Source: Rhodospirillaceae bacterium
GTDB lineage: Bacteria; Pseudomonadota; Alphaproteobacteria; UBA828
Direction: 5' to 3'
Length of the DNA stretch: 32,439 bases
Assembly: GCA_002717225.1 (NCBI GenBank)
Contig: PBDG01000005.1
Coordinates: forward strand, 1 to 32,439
The translations under genes were made by a program, and so were the position numbers. The notes under the pieces were generated by a model. The model was not told the DNA's origin. It searched no databases and saw only the letters and a program-made list of their open reading frames with translations. Below, piece by piece: positions 5,592 to 13,827 of this stretch (its first letter is position 1; every line of letters starts with the position of its first letter).

Positions 5592-7846
5592 TGCACGGCC
5601 AATCGCCCATTCGGCAACAGTACGCAGAAAAAGACCTGAAAAAAAAGACAAAGCAATATGTCCCCACAACAGAAGAGGTGGAGATTCAGTCTTACGTTGA
5701 TTTGCAATATGACGCTGCCGAAACGTGCAAGAAAAGCCGTGTGTCTGACGCCTGGCTTGCGCTTGCAATGTATATGGGCAAGCAGTGGATAAAGTGGAAC
5801 AACGTGTCTGGCCGGGTTGAAGAGATTGCTCGCGAAGACTGGCAGGTTCACTTGGTGCTAAATTATATCCGTCCGGTGATTCAGCAGTTGGTAGGTAAGA
5901 CTACAGAGAATCGACCCACGGTAATCGTTATGCCTGCAACCGGAGACTCTGACGATAGAGACAAGGCGCGGGCGTGTGAAAAGCTGATTAGCAATCACCT
6001 GTGGCGTCAACTAAAGATGCAGCTCAAAATCCAAGAATTCTCCCGATTGATGTACCAAACAGGGCTGGGGATATTCAAGGTCTACTGGGACCCAGAAGCC
6101 GGGGACGATTACGAAATTGACCTGCCGCTTTCAGAAGAAGAGCAGAAGATTGTCGAAGAGTTTGAGCGGTATAACGTACCGCACGGCATTGAGCCGCAAA
6201 CCCAGAAAGGCCGAACGGGCGCCCCGGTTGTTGATGTGTTGTCGGTTTTTGAGGTGGGCTGGGACCCGGGCGCAGCGTCTCTGGACGAGTCTCGGTGGGC
6301 CTATCACGTCAGCGCGATGCACATTGACGAAGTAAGAAAGCGGTGGAAGAAGGGCGCACATGTTAATCCCAACTCCTCGTTTGACTCTGACTTGCTTTCG
6401 CTTCGCGTCCTAAGGAGTGCAACGCATGAGCGTTATGACAGAAACACAGTGCTTACAGACAGGGTTCGAGTGGTTGAGTACTTTGAGAAGCCATCGCCTC
6501 GATATCCGAAGGGTCTTTACGCCGTGGTTGCCGGTGGCCTTGTGCTGGAATACGACAAGGAGCTACCGCTTGGCGAGCTACCGTTTGTTGCGGCACGCCA
6601 CATGCCGGTGCACGGCAGGGTCGATGGGGACGGTGCAATTCAAGACCTTATTGCCCCCCAGGAAGAGATTAATAAGAGGGTTAGCCAGCGCATCGAGAAC
6701 GCCAATCAGATGCTCAACCAAAAGTGGCTGGTGGTAAAAGGCTCTATCTCTGGTGACATGATTACTGATCAACCGGGCGAAATTATCGAATATGACGCTC
6801 AATACCCACCACCAAGGCCAATAGCACCACCGCCAATGCCATCCGACGTTGGAAGGCTTCAAGACGAAATGCTCTCACACATGAGAAACATTTCAGGCGT
6901 TAGTGAAATGCAGCAAGGGCAAATACCCGCAGGCATCAGCGGTCGAGCTATTGGAATGATGGCTGACGCCCAGGCAACGGTTCTTGGGCCAACCATTAGA
7001 GAGCTAGAGTCCGCACTTGAAGATGTTTGCTCTCGGTTACTCAAGTACTGGCGCAACTACATGCCCGTGCCCGTTACCGTGAAAACACTTGGCGCCGAAG
7101 CGGCCCCTGAGATTTTTACGTTCTATGCAACGGACATCCAGTCAACCGATGTGGTTATTCGGCCCAACAGCTTGCTGCCAAAGCAGCCGTCTTACCGAAG
7201 AGAGCAGGTCATGATGGCCTTCACCCAGGGCGTTTTTGGAGACCCATCAAGCCCAGAGTCTCAAATGAAAGTGCGAAAGATGATGGAATGGGGTGAGCTT
7301 GACGAGTTGTTTGGCGACAACAGTAAAGACCGAATCTACGCAAGAGAGATGCTGCGCCTGATTGGTGGTGGCGGAAAAGTCAACCCAGAGCCATGGGAAG
7401 ACCATGTAACCATTATTGACGAATTCCACGATATGATGACCTCGGTGACGTACCGACTGATGGACGAAGGGGTCAAGGCCGAGATAAAGCGAAACTTTGC
7501 TTGGCATTATTACTATCAAAGCCAGCTTCAGCAGGGCATTCCGTGGTGGGAACTTCCGCCAAGCGAAGGAGAGCCGCCGTCACAGCAGCAGCAACAACAA
7601 CAGCAGCAGCAGTGGTCCCCAGATGCGGTTGCCCCAGAACAAGTATTTGGCCCCACCCCGTCCCCAGAGCAGGCGGCACCCCAAGAAGGTTCGCCAGAAA
7701 TGGGAATGGGTGACATGCAGGCGCTGCTTCAGCAGCTTGGCGCTGGCGGTGGCGGCATGCCAGGGGGCAATCTTCCTGAAATGAATGCTGGTGTACATGG
7801 GCCTGGCGTTGCTTCGGCAGAGCTTGGCGGGTTGTACGGAGAGTAG
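5591..7846 (+). CDS. Portal protein, P22/SU10 type
   Basis: The portal forms the dodecameric ring at the capsid vertex through which DNA enters and leaves. The 751-residue length is close to that of P22 portal. The early segment is characteristic of this group: DWQVHLVLNYIRPVIQQLVGK, then NRPTVIVMPATGD, then a helical region with KARACEKLISN and an MYQTGLGIFKVYWDP segment. A PQEEINKRVSQRIEN helix comes near residue 355 and a SGVSEMQQGQIPAGISGRAIG wing segment near 435-455. The C-terminus is low complexity, with ten consecutive glutamines at residues 665-674 followed by Pro/Gly-rich sequence. AGAGGAGAAA gives a good ribosome site. It is followed by a terminator, so it ends the first head operon. 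Confidence 0.93.
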   Translation: MHGQSPIRQQYAEKDLKKKTKQYVPTTEEVEIQSYVDLQYDAAETCKKSRVSDAWLALAMYMGKQWIKWNNVSGRVEEIAREDWQVHLVLNYIRPVIQQLVGKTTENRPTVIVMPATGDSDDRDKARACEKLISNHLWRQLKMQLKIQEFSRLMYQTGLGIFKVYWDPEAGDDYEIDLPLSEEEQKIVEEFERYNVPHGIEPQTQKGRTGAPVVDVLSVFEVGWDPGAASLDESRWAYHVSAMHIDEVRKRWKKGAHVNPNSSFDSDLLSLRVLRSATHERYDRNTVLTDRVRVVEYFEKPSPRYPKGLYAVVAGGLVLEYDKELPLGELPFVAARHMPVHGRVDGDGAIQDLIAPQEEINKRVSQRIENANQMLNQKWLVVKGSISGDMITDQPGEIIEYDAQYPPPRPIAPPPMPSDVGRLQDEMLSHMRNISGVSEMQQGQIPAGISGRAIGMMADAQATVLGPTIRELESALEDVCSRLLKYWRNYMPVPVTVKTLGAEAAPEIFTFYATDIQSTDVVIRPNSLLPKQPSYRREQVMMAFTQGVFGDPSSPESQMKVRKMMEWGELDELFGDNSKDRIYAREMLRLIGGGGKVNPEPWEDHVTIIDEFHDMMTSVTYRLMDEGVKAEIKRNFAWHYYYQSQLQQGIPWWELPPSEGEPPSQQQQQQQQQQWSPDAVAPEQVFGPTPSPEQAAPQEGSPEMGMGDMQALLQQLGAGGGGMPGGNLPEMNAGVHGPGVASAELGGLYGE
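7583..7612 (+). repeat. CAG/CAA triplet tract encoding ten glutamines
   Basis: Ten consecutive codons (3 CAG, 3 CAA, 4 CAG) give a polyglutamine run in the portal C-terminal tail. The symmetrical codon pattern suggests growth by replication slippage. Such tracts can vary in length between isolates. Confidence 0.9.
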
Positions 7847-7908
7847 TTTTTTAGTACATTCTATTTGTTTGTTTGTTGCGACCAGTCTTTGGTTGCTTCA
7901 TTGTTTGT

Positions 7909-7951
7909 CCCCGGCGTGACGCTCCCCTGTTGTTGCGCTGGGGTTTTTTTT
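7909..7951 (+). terminator. Intrinsic terminator after the portal gene
   Basis: CCCCGGCG at 7909-7916 pairs with CGCTGGGG at 7936-7943 (eight pairs, one G-U) across a 19-base loop, followed at once by eight Ts (7944-7951). A smaller perfect hairpin, TGCCGC-TT-GCGGCA, comes directly after. It lies 62 bases past the portal stop and separates the packaging/portal operon from the scaffold gene. Confidence 0.75.
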
Positions 7952-7956
7952 GCCGC

Positions 7957-8035
7957 TTGCGGCATTGAATTAGTTTAGTTTATGCTACGGACAACCTTCA
8001 AATCGTTTAGTCCGCGATAAGGACTGGAGGGTAGT
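7957..8035 (+). promoter_or_regulatory. Candidate promoter and structured leader of the scaffold gene
   Basis: TTGCGG (7957-7962) and TATGCT (7981-7986), 18 bases apart, could be a promoter just past the terminator. The leader can fold in two exclusive ways. CGGAC (7988-7992) pairs with GTCCG (8010-8014). Alternatively AGTCC (8009-8013) pairs with GGACT (8021-8025), which abuts the ribosome site GGAGGG (8026-8031). The second fold would crowd the ribosome site. Both stems are only five pairs, so this is suggestive only. Confidence 0.35.
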
Positions 8036-8743
8036 ATGACAACATCGACAGATGATGCTGCAATGGGCGAAATGGGTCTTGACACCCAAGCGGACTCGCC
8101 ATCCGTAGATTCTGGTGACAACGCAACGGCCACTGAGGGCGATACCTCGGGCGGGGAAACTGGAGATAAGTATGTTCCGTATTCTCGATTCAAAGAAGTT
8201 ATTGATGAAAGGAATTCGGACAGGAAGGCGTTCGATGAGCTTCGGTCTAATCACGAGCAATTGTTGAGCTGGGTACACCAAGAGGCTGTTCCTAAGTTGA
8301 ATAAGATTGATCAAATGGGCGAGCCAGCGAGCAGTGAAGAAGAGTATGTTGATCCGCTTGAAAAGAGGATTATGGCTCAAGAGGCAGAACTAAAGCAGCT
8401 TCGGGAAACTCAGGAGCAAGACCGGCAGTCGGCTTACAAAAAAGAGTTCAACAGAAAAGTTGATCTTGTTTGTAAGGAAAACCCGCTGGCATCGCCTGCT
8501 GAGATAATGGACGCTTTTTTAAAGAACCCGACCGACTCGTTTGATTTCAAGGCGGCGGCAAAGCGTTCACACGAAACAGCACTTCGTAAAGCAGATATGC
8601 TTTATAAAAAACGAGGTGAGGTTTCAAAGGCAAAGAAGCTGATACGTTCGACTCCTGCTTCGCTGGCCGCAGAGAAAAAGCCACAGGACATGAAAGATGC
8701 CCGAGAGCTTGCGCGAGCGTTCTTCCGAAACCAACAACAATAA
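8036..8743 (+). CDS. Scaffolding protein
   Basis: Scaffolding proteins guide capsid shell assembly and leave or are degraded before packaging. This 235-residue protein has an acidic, disordered N-terminus (about residues 1-45) and then the common scaffold-like stretch KYVPYSRFKEVIDERN. A long charged coiled coil follows (residues 60-150, with EKRIMAQEAELKQLRETQEQD), and the C-terminus is basic and helical (KKRGEVSKAKKLI, LARAFFRNQQQ), suited to capsid contact. It precedes the major capsid gene by 37 bases, the usual order. GGAGGG provides the ribosome site. No protease domain is visible here or nearby, so the scaffold is probably released rather than cleaved. Confidence 0.85.
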   Translation: MTTSTDDAAMGEMGLDTQADSPSVDSGDNATATEGDTSGGETGDKYVPYSRFKEVIDERNSDRKAFDELRSNHEQLLSWVHQEAVPKLNKIDQMGEPASSEEEYVDPLEKRIMAQEAELKQLRETQEQDRQSAYKKEFNRKVDLVCKENPLASPAEIMDAFLKNPTDSFDFKAAAKRSHETALRKADMLYKKRGEVSKAKKLIRSTPASLAAEKKPQDMKDARELARAFFRNQQQ

Positions 8744-8780
8744 CTGCCGGGGTAAGCCTCGGCCATAATTGGAGGATTAA

Positions 8781-10073
8781 ATGCCTACAACAACTAACGG
8801 TTCCGGCAGCACTGGTGACTTTTCTGCCGCACTAAAAGAGTTCTATGGTCCGGGGCTTATCGGCTCCTTAAACAAAGACATTGCATACTTTGATGCCCTA
8901 TCAGAAGCGGGTGCCGAGGTAGAGCTTGGCGGTAAAGGTCTCGTTTGGCCTGTCCATACCAAGTGGTCTGGTGGTGTTGGTGCGATTGCTGAAGACGCAA
9001 CCCTGCCCACCGCTGGAACGCAAAGCCGGAGCAAGGCAACTGCGACATCTAAAGAGATTTACGGTCGTATTGAATTGACCCGGAAGGTAATGGCGTCAAG
9101 CCGAACAAACAAAATGGCGTTTGTTGATGCGCTTGATTCAGAGATGGACGCACTTGAATCTGAGCTGAAAAAGCAACTCAACCGACAGCTTTTGGGCAAT
9201 AACGCCGTTCCCGGCGGAAGCTCGGCAGCACCCAATACGGGCATTTTGACAAAGATCACAACGGGCGTTGCTAACGCAACCCAAACGGTTGATACAACGC
9301 ACCAGCTCCATAGCGGCATGAAGCTTCGCATTGGTACTGCGGATCATATCCCTGCATTAGCGTCCGATGAAGATGCCGATGCTGCTGTAATCAAGAGCGT
9401 TGACTCGCGCACCCAGATTACGCTGGAAAGCTCAATCACCACCGCGACTGGCGACTTGGTTACAATTGGTGATGCAAACTTTACGTCATTCAAGCACGAG
9501 CTGTTTGGACTTGACCACCTCATTGAGAACGACGATGACGACTTGTTTGGGATTGACGTAGGGGCCACGGGTTCCGCCTGGAAGGCTCACGTTGATGACA
9601 ACAACGATGTCAATCGCTCCTTGAGCCATGAGCGCATGGACGCAATGTTTGACAGCGTTTATGAGCGAGGCGGACAGCGACCAAACTTTGTGATTGGTCA
9701 CAACAGCTTTGCGCGTGAAGTCAAGAAGCTGATGGAAGGCGACGTTCGTTACGAGCCACAGACATACAAGGGCGGTTTCCAGCGAAACCTCTTGGTCTGG
9801 AACTCTGGAACGCAAGACGTTGTTATCATGAGCGACCACCTTTGCCTGCCTAACCGGGCCTACTTCCTGAACCTTGAGTTCATCAAGATGGCATACTTAG
9901 ACCGGTTTGACTGGTTGGACGAGGACGGCGCTGTGCTTAGTCGCATCAGCAATAAGGCCAACTTCGAGGCAGCTTTTGGTGCCATGCTTGAGCAGATTGT
10001 AACTAAGCGTAACGCTCACGGCGTGTTGAAAGACATCTCTGTGAACGAGTCTACGCTGGTAACACCTGCATAA
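8781..10073 (+). CDS. Major capsid protein, HK97-fold type
   Basis: The main shell protein, 430 residues. The N-terminal region (FYGPGLIGSLNKDIAYFDAL, then KGLVWPVHTKWSGGVGAIAE) and the strand-helix block SKEIYGRIELTRKVMASSR followed by a long helix (LDSEMDALESELKKQLNRQLLG) are typical of HK97-fold capsids with an extended loop. Residues about 155-230 form a beta-rich insertion (GVANATQTVDTTHQLHSGMKL through TATGDLVTIGD), resembling inserted surface domains of related podovirus capsids. The C-terminal axial region includes GQRPNFVIGHNSFAREVKKL and VVIMSDHLCLPNRAYFLNLEF. The ribosome site is TGGAGG, eight bases from ATG. A strong terminator follows at once, and the next virion gene starts anew. 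Confidence 0.92.
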   Translation: MPTTTNGSGSTGDFSAALKEFYGPGLIGSLNKDIAYFDALSEAGAEVELGGKGLVWPVHTKWSGGVGAIAEDATLPTAGTQSRSKATATSKEIYGRIELTRKVMASSRTNKMAFVDALDSEMDALESELKKQLNRQLLGNNAVPGGSSAAPNTGILTKITTGVANATQTVDTTHQLHSGMKLRIGTADHIPALASDEDADAAVIKSVDSRTQITLESSITTATGDLVTIGDANFTSFKHELFGLDHLIENDDDDLFGIDVGATGSAWKAHVDDNNDVNRSLSHERMDAMFDSVYERGGQRPNFVIGHNSFAREVKKLMEGDVRYEPQTYKGGFQRNLLVWNSGTQDVVIMSDHLCLPNRAYFLNLEFIKMAYLDRFDWLDEDGAVLSRISNKANFEAAFGAMLEQIVTKRNAHGVLKDISVNESTLVTPA

Positions 10074-10081
10074 CTTTCTTG

Positions 10082-10116
10082 GTGCCTCGGGGTTGAAATG
10101 ACCTCGGGGCACTTTT
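10082..10116 (+). terminator. Strong intrinsic terminator after the capsid gene
   Basis: GTGCCTCGGGG (10082-10092) and CCTCGGGGCAC (10102-10112) form an 11-pair stem with two G-U pairs and a 9-base loop, followed by TTTT. It starts eight bases after the capsid stop. Partial termination here would raise capsid mRNA relative to the downstream tail genes. Confidence 0.85.
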
Positions 10117-10161
10117 ACTTAGTATCCTCCCTATGAGGGGTAAACTGTGGAGTGGTAAACC

Positions 10162-10734
10162 ATGATTAAAGATAGAAATATTGAATATAAGTACAAGACA
10201 GAGTTCTTTCCTGTAACATCTTTCAACTCGTTTATTGGCACCGCTGCCTCTCAATCGATGGCCGGAAACCTTCTTGAGGCCGGTGGAGATAACGGGTATT
10301 CAGCGCTAGAAATGAACAACAACGACGATATTGCGCGCCTCGTTATGCCAATCCCAAGTCATTGGGACACGGCAAACGATATGTTTTTTCGTGTTCTTTA
10401 TGTTCATGAGCTTGGCCCTAGCACGGTTAACTATGCCGTCTTGTTCAAGCAGTCGGCGTTTGGTGCGGCAATCTCAGGAGCGGAGTCCGATGGTACGCTG
10501 GACACAGCAATTCCCAGCGACACAAGCACCGGCTCTGACGCGCTGGATGCAACTGCGTGGGGAACAATGAACGGCGGCACTCTTTTGAGTACAAACGACG
10601 TTGTGTGTATTGACGTAAACTCTGCAAACGGCACCGCCGTTGTAACGCAGCTTGTTGGCCTTGAGGTTGCTTACTTGCCAAAGCTTACTGGCGGCGCCCA
10701 GAACAAGATGGCTGACAACCCAACGGACGCATAG
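10162..10734 (+). CDS. Putative head decoration/structural protein, 190 aa
   Basis: The 190-residue product begins MIKDRNIEYKYKTEF and is rich in Ala, Gly, Ser, Thr and Asn with alternating hydrophobic residues, as expected of beta-sandwich virion surface proteins. A central strand block (WDTANDMFFRVLYVHEL) and a C-terminal block (DVVCIDVNSANGTAVVTQLVGLEVAYL) frame a Ser/Thr/Ala-rich loop. Its place right after the capsid gene suggests a decoration or head-fibre protein, by position only. The C-terminal 20 residues contain YLPKLTGGAQNK, encoded by a 42-base sequence nearly repeated in the large gene at 17474-19735. Start ATG 10162 has a GGAG ribosome site. Confidence 0.7.
   Translation: MIKDRNIEYKYKTEFFPVTSFNSFIGTAASQSMAGNLLEAGGDNGYSALEMNNNDDIARLVMPIPSHWDTANDMFFRVLYVHELGPSTVNYAVLFKQSAFGAAISGAESDGTLDTAIPSDTSTGSDALDATAWGTMNGGTLLSTNDVVCIDVNSANGTAVVTQLVGLEVAYLPKLTGGAQNKMADNPTDA
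10666..10707 (+). repeat. 42-base dispersed repeat, copy 1 (encodes YLPKLTGGAQNK)
   Basis: Identical at 39 of 42 positions to 18053-18094, in the same orientation and the same reading phase, 7.4 kb away. The two host proteins are otherwise unrelated. Here it encodes the end of the decoration-like protein. Confidence 0.9.
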
Positions 10735-10735
10735 C

Positions 10736-11269
10736 ATGAGTGGCGCACGTTTTATCTCAAAAGAGCGATACGACAGAGCGCAGCGTATCCACTGGAAAAA
10801 CCCGCACACGCGACGGCTTCAGCAAGTTGTTGGGGACGATAAGCTGTATGTGGGGTTTGATAACAAGATCAAAAAGTGGGTCTTGGCCAGGTTGTGCAAA
10901 CGGTTCATCGTTCAGCAGTATGGGCGCAAAGAGCTTGCGTCAGAGGTAAACGTGCCTGTTATTTGGAAAACATGGGAAGAAGGGGTTGGTGGTCGCGGAT
11001 TGTCGATTACCCACCCCGACCTTCCTGAATTTATCATGAAGTGTGACCGGTGGCGCAGAGCAAAAGAACTCGACAAGCAATGGGCATATAATGACCAGAA
11101 AGCGGTCTGGGCGCAGGAGTCCAGAAAAAGAGAACGACGCGAGCTTGCCAAAGAGGTCTGGGGTACAGGCGCGTTCCAGAAGATGGCAAATGCCAACGTT
11201 GGAGCGGTTTCGTCTGTTGGCCCAGGAAGAGACAGCTATAGCTACATTGGTCACGCCGGGAGGGCGTAA
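10736..11269 (+). CDS. Structural-region protein of unknown function, 177 aa
   Basis: The start is ATG 10736, one base after the preceding stop. An in-frame upstream frame from 10652 lies inside the previous gene and is rejected. The protein is basic: SGARFISKERYDRAQRIHW, then VVGDDKLYVGFDNKIKKWVLAR, and a helical C-terminal half with many Arg/Lys/Glu (ESRKRERRELAKEVW). A Gly/Ser-rich tail ends it. It shares one base with the adaptor gene (TAATG). Position between decoration-like and adaptor genes implies a head-completion or minor virion role, but no family is recognised. Confidence 0.7.
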   Translation: MSGARFISKERYDRAQRIHWKNPHTRRLQQVVGDDKLYVGFDNKIKKWVLARLCKRFIVQQYGRKELASEVNVPVIWKTWEEGVGGRGLSITHPDLPEFIMKCDRWRRAKELDKQWAYNDQKAVWAQESRKRERRELAKEVWGTGAFQKMANANVGAVSSVGPGRDSYSYIGHAGRA

Positions 11270-11952
11270 TGGCTTTGACCCGCACCGATATAATTCGGTA
11301 CGCGAAGGCTGACCTGGACGAAGACGGAGATACTTTTTGGAGCGCAACGGCGCTTGAGGATTACGCCAACCGGGCCAATCGAATGGTCCATAGGGAAATT
11401 CTTAAAGTAAACCCTGGCTTTTTTCTAAGCACAACTCAGTACACGTGGGCCTCCGGGAAGGTGTCAGAAGACATTGCGACAATCTTAGGTGACGAGCCTG
11501 CGCTAATGATTGACATTGAGCACACGCCATCAGCAGGCGCTATCGGCTCAAGCAATCTCCCCAGTCTTTTAACGCCAATGCGGTTCATTGAAAGGCCAAT
11601 GAAGTACCGGAGCCATTGGCGAAGCACGTCGCTTGTTAGTTCCTATTCGTGGGAGCTTCAAGGGCGGACGCTTTTTATTGCACGGGTGCCGGGGCAGGCC
11701 CTCAATCTTCACATTCATTTTGTTCCACAGCTTGCCAACATGGGCGCCTCAGACGTAGTTCTTGGTGGGTTTGCAGACCCATATCACGATGCAGTGGCGT
11801 CATGCCTTGCCTACCTCATGAATATGAAGCAAGAGGGCGAAAACCCGGAAGTCATCAGGGCATGGACACAATGGAAGCAAGACATTGCCGCAATGGCCTC
11901 AAGGCGCAGGGTAGACGGACCAAAGCACATCACAGTTACGCGGAGTCGATAA
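11269..11952 (+). CDS. Head-tail adaptor protein, SU10-adaptor-like
   Basis: A 227-residue protein of the kind that forms a ring under the portal and connects it to the tail. The N-terminus is typical: LTRTDIIRYAKADLDEDGDTF, then SATALEDYANRANRMVHREIL, i.e. a helical bundle in which an initial helix is followed by 'D-Y-A-N-R-A-N' type packing. A beta-rich centre follows (SWELQGRTLFIARVPGQAL, LHIHFVPQLA), and then a C-terminal helix with DPYHDAVASCLAYLMNMKQEG, which in these adaptors reaches toward the portal. The gene starts by TAATG coupling and abuts the nozzle gene. Family assignment comes from pattern recognition and gene order. Confidence 0.78.
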   Translation: MALTRTDIIRYAKADLDEDGDTFWSATALEDYANRANRMVHREILKVNPGFFLSTTQYTWASGKVSEDIATILGDEPALMIDIEHTPSAGAIGSSNLPSLLTPMRFIERPMKYRSHWRSTSLVSSYSWELQGRTLFIARVPGQALNLHIHFVPQLANMGASDVVLGGFADPYHDAVASCLAYLMNMKQEGENPEVIRAWTQWKQDIAAMASRRRVDGPKHITVTRSR

Positions 11953-13827
11953 ATGGCTAACCGCGTGGTAGATTTTCCAGCCCCTCTTGGCGGTGTCGAG
12001 TGGCGCGCTGGAGCACAGAAAGAAAACAACGCCCAGGTTTTGGTGAACGCTGATTTGTCTCGCGGTATCCTTCAGGCAAGGCGTGGATTCAAGGGCGTTA
12101 GTGCGACAGAAATGAGGTTGGCGCGGGTACACCAGTCAAAGGCCTCAACAGACAAAAGCTACGTCATTGCAGTTGGAAGCAACTCCCAAAGCAACAACGA
12201 TGTGTTGTTCAAGGCGTTTGATGAATGGGGTAATGCCGTTGGGTCAACACAGAACCTGACCCAGCTGTTTGGAGAGCCTGAGCAAGAGATTGTGCTTTGT
12301 TCTTTTGTTGATCACATTATCAAAGACAAGGCCCTGAAAGACCACCTGGTTACGCTAATTACAACCAAGCACAACACATACCTGTACGAGCCATGGAAAA
12401 ACAATGCTGTTGTTCGACTTGCTGACACCGACAAGCTTGTGTTTAACGATGCGACATCCGGTGACGCAAAGAGGCAGTACGACAACATTAGCTCTTACCT
12501 TGTGACCGGGCCAAAGGGCTATATTGCAACAGAGCACAACGGAAGCATTATATACGCAGGGTTTGAGGACGAGGCTCAGTTCTGGCTTTCCGAGACCGCA
12601 GAGTCAGACCAAGACGCCATCAAGTCGCTAACCGGGGACAACCAGGCGATTGTGCTTGGGCCACAGTTCTTTTTGTTTACAGACCTAAACGACCCCGTTG
12701 GAATTCAAGCGTGGGCAACCGGCGCCGTTAGCATGTCAGACAAGATAACGGGACTCAGGTCTTATCAGGAAAACCTGATCATCTTTTCTGCAAACGCCAT
12801 ACACGCCCTTGTGGGGCCGTTTGGGATTCAAACGTTTACCATTGTAAAGATTGCCTCTGGCGCAGGCTGCGTTGCACACAACTCAATAGTTGAAGCAAAC
12901 GGCATCCTTTATTTTATGGGCCACGATGGCATCTATGCCTTTGGGGGCCTTAGCGCGCCGCAGGCAGTGAAGATTTCAACGCCGGTAGATGCGCTTTGGT
13001 CTGGAAGGCATGACGCCGGATGGGTGCCAGAGGCAGTAAACAGCACCCTTTACGAGGAGATGCACTGGCCATGGACCGTTTCACATGAGCATCTTCAGCA
13101 CAGCAATGTCGTTCATTACAAAGAGCTAAATCAAATCTGGTGGTCTGTCCCGGTCAAATCAAAAGACCCGTTTACCTTCCCGGTAACGCTTGTGTTTGAT
13201 TACGCAAACAACGCCTGGAGCTTTCACTACATGAGCGAGCGGTCTGGCTCAGGAGGCTCAAGGCTGAGCTGCATGTTTGATGGCGTTTCTGTAAGAGGAA
13301 AGGGAAGCGAGCGAGTGTACACCACCCAGGCAAGGGGAGAGCTTCAGCAGTACGGTTGGTACAGGGACGAGGCTTCGTCTACTTATTCAAACGACGGCGC
13401 AGGAATACCTCTTGTTTGGGTGTCGAACCCGCTTGGGGACGAAGGGGCAAACAACGACAGACTAAAAGATGTCAGGTTTCACATCTTATCGACGGGGAAA
13501 AAACCATCTACTAACCCACCGAAGTGCTTTATCTCTGGCCAGGAGGCGCACTACGACATGCAGCAAACCGCAAGGGAAGAGAAAAGCCAAAGCCTTGACC
13601 TGCACCCAAACGAGTCACTGGCAGAGTTTTTCTTTGGCGATGCAAAGTTCAATGACTCAGATAGCTTTTTCACTGAAGCAGACTGGTTTCTGTCTAAGCT
13701 AAATGCACGAGTTCGCTCTCCAGCCTGGCGAGTTGGCATTATTGATGACGCTAAAACGCAGGACAGGCCACCGCTTGTTCACATGAAAAAGTTTAGCGCA
13801 GAGGTCAAAAGGCTGGGCACAGAGTGA
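11953..13827 (+). CDS. Tail nozzle/hub protein, beta-propeller-like
   Basis: This 624-residue protein is probably the nozzle or hub closing the short tail. The N-terminus (NRVVDFPAPLGGVEWRAG) resembles proteins at this position in P22/SU10-like phages. A recurring propeller-blade style is clear near residues 255-345: SMSDKITGLRSYQENLIIFS, AIHALVGPFGIQTFTIVKI, then GAGCVAHNSIVEANGILYFM and GHDGIYAFGG. The C-terminal third is beta-rich with tryptophans and ends in a basic tail. It abuts the adaptor stop and overlaps the following gene by GTGA. P22 gp10-type 'stabilisation' proteins are the closest functional comparison; a structural prediction would settle it. Confidence 0.75.
   Translation: MANRVVDFPAPLGGVEWRAGAQKENNAQVLVNADLSRGILQARRGFKGVSATEMRLARVHQSKASTDKSYVIAVGSNSQSNNDVLFKAFDEWGNAVGSTQNLTQLFGEPEQEIVLCSFVDHIIKDKALKDHLVTLITTKHNTYLYEPWKNNAVVRLADTDKLVFNDATSGDAKRQYDNISSYLVTGPKGYIATEHNGSIIYAGFEDEAQFWLSETAESDQDAIKSLTGDNQAIVLGPQFFLFTDLNDPVGIQAWATGAVSMSDKITGLRSYQENLIIFSANAIHALVGPFGIQTFTIVKIASGAGCVAHNSIVEANGILYFMGHDGIYAFGGLSAPQAVKISTPVDALWSGRHDAGWVPEAVNSTLYEEMHWPWTVSHEHLQHSNVVHYKELNQIWWSVPVKSKDPFTFPVTLVFDYANNAWSFHYMSERSGSGGSRLSCMFDGVSVRGKGSERVYTTQARGELQQYGWYRDEASSTYSNDGAGIPLVWVSNPLGDEGANNDRLKDVRFHILSTGKKPSTNPPKCFISGQEAHYDMQQTAREEKSQSLDLHPNESLAEFFFGDAKFNDSDSFFTEADWFLSKLNARVRSPAWRVGIIDDAKTQDRPPLVHMKKFSAEVKRLGTE

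Noticed and set aside
10652-10735. Upstream extension of the 177-aa gene
   Set aside because: The extra codons lie inside the preceding gene; ATG 10736 is one base after its stop.
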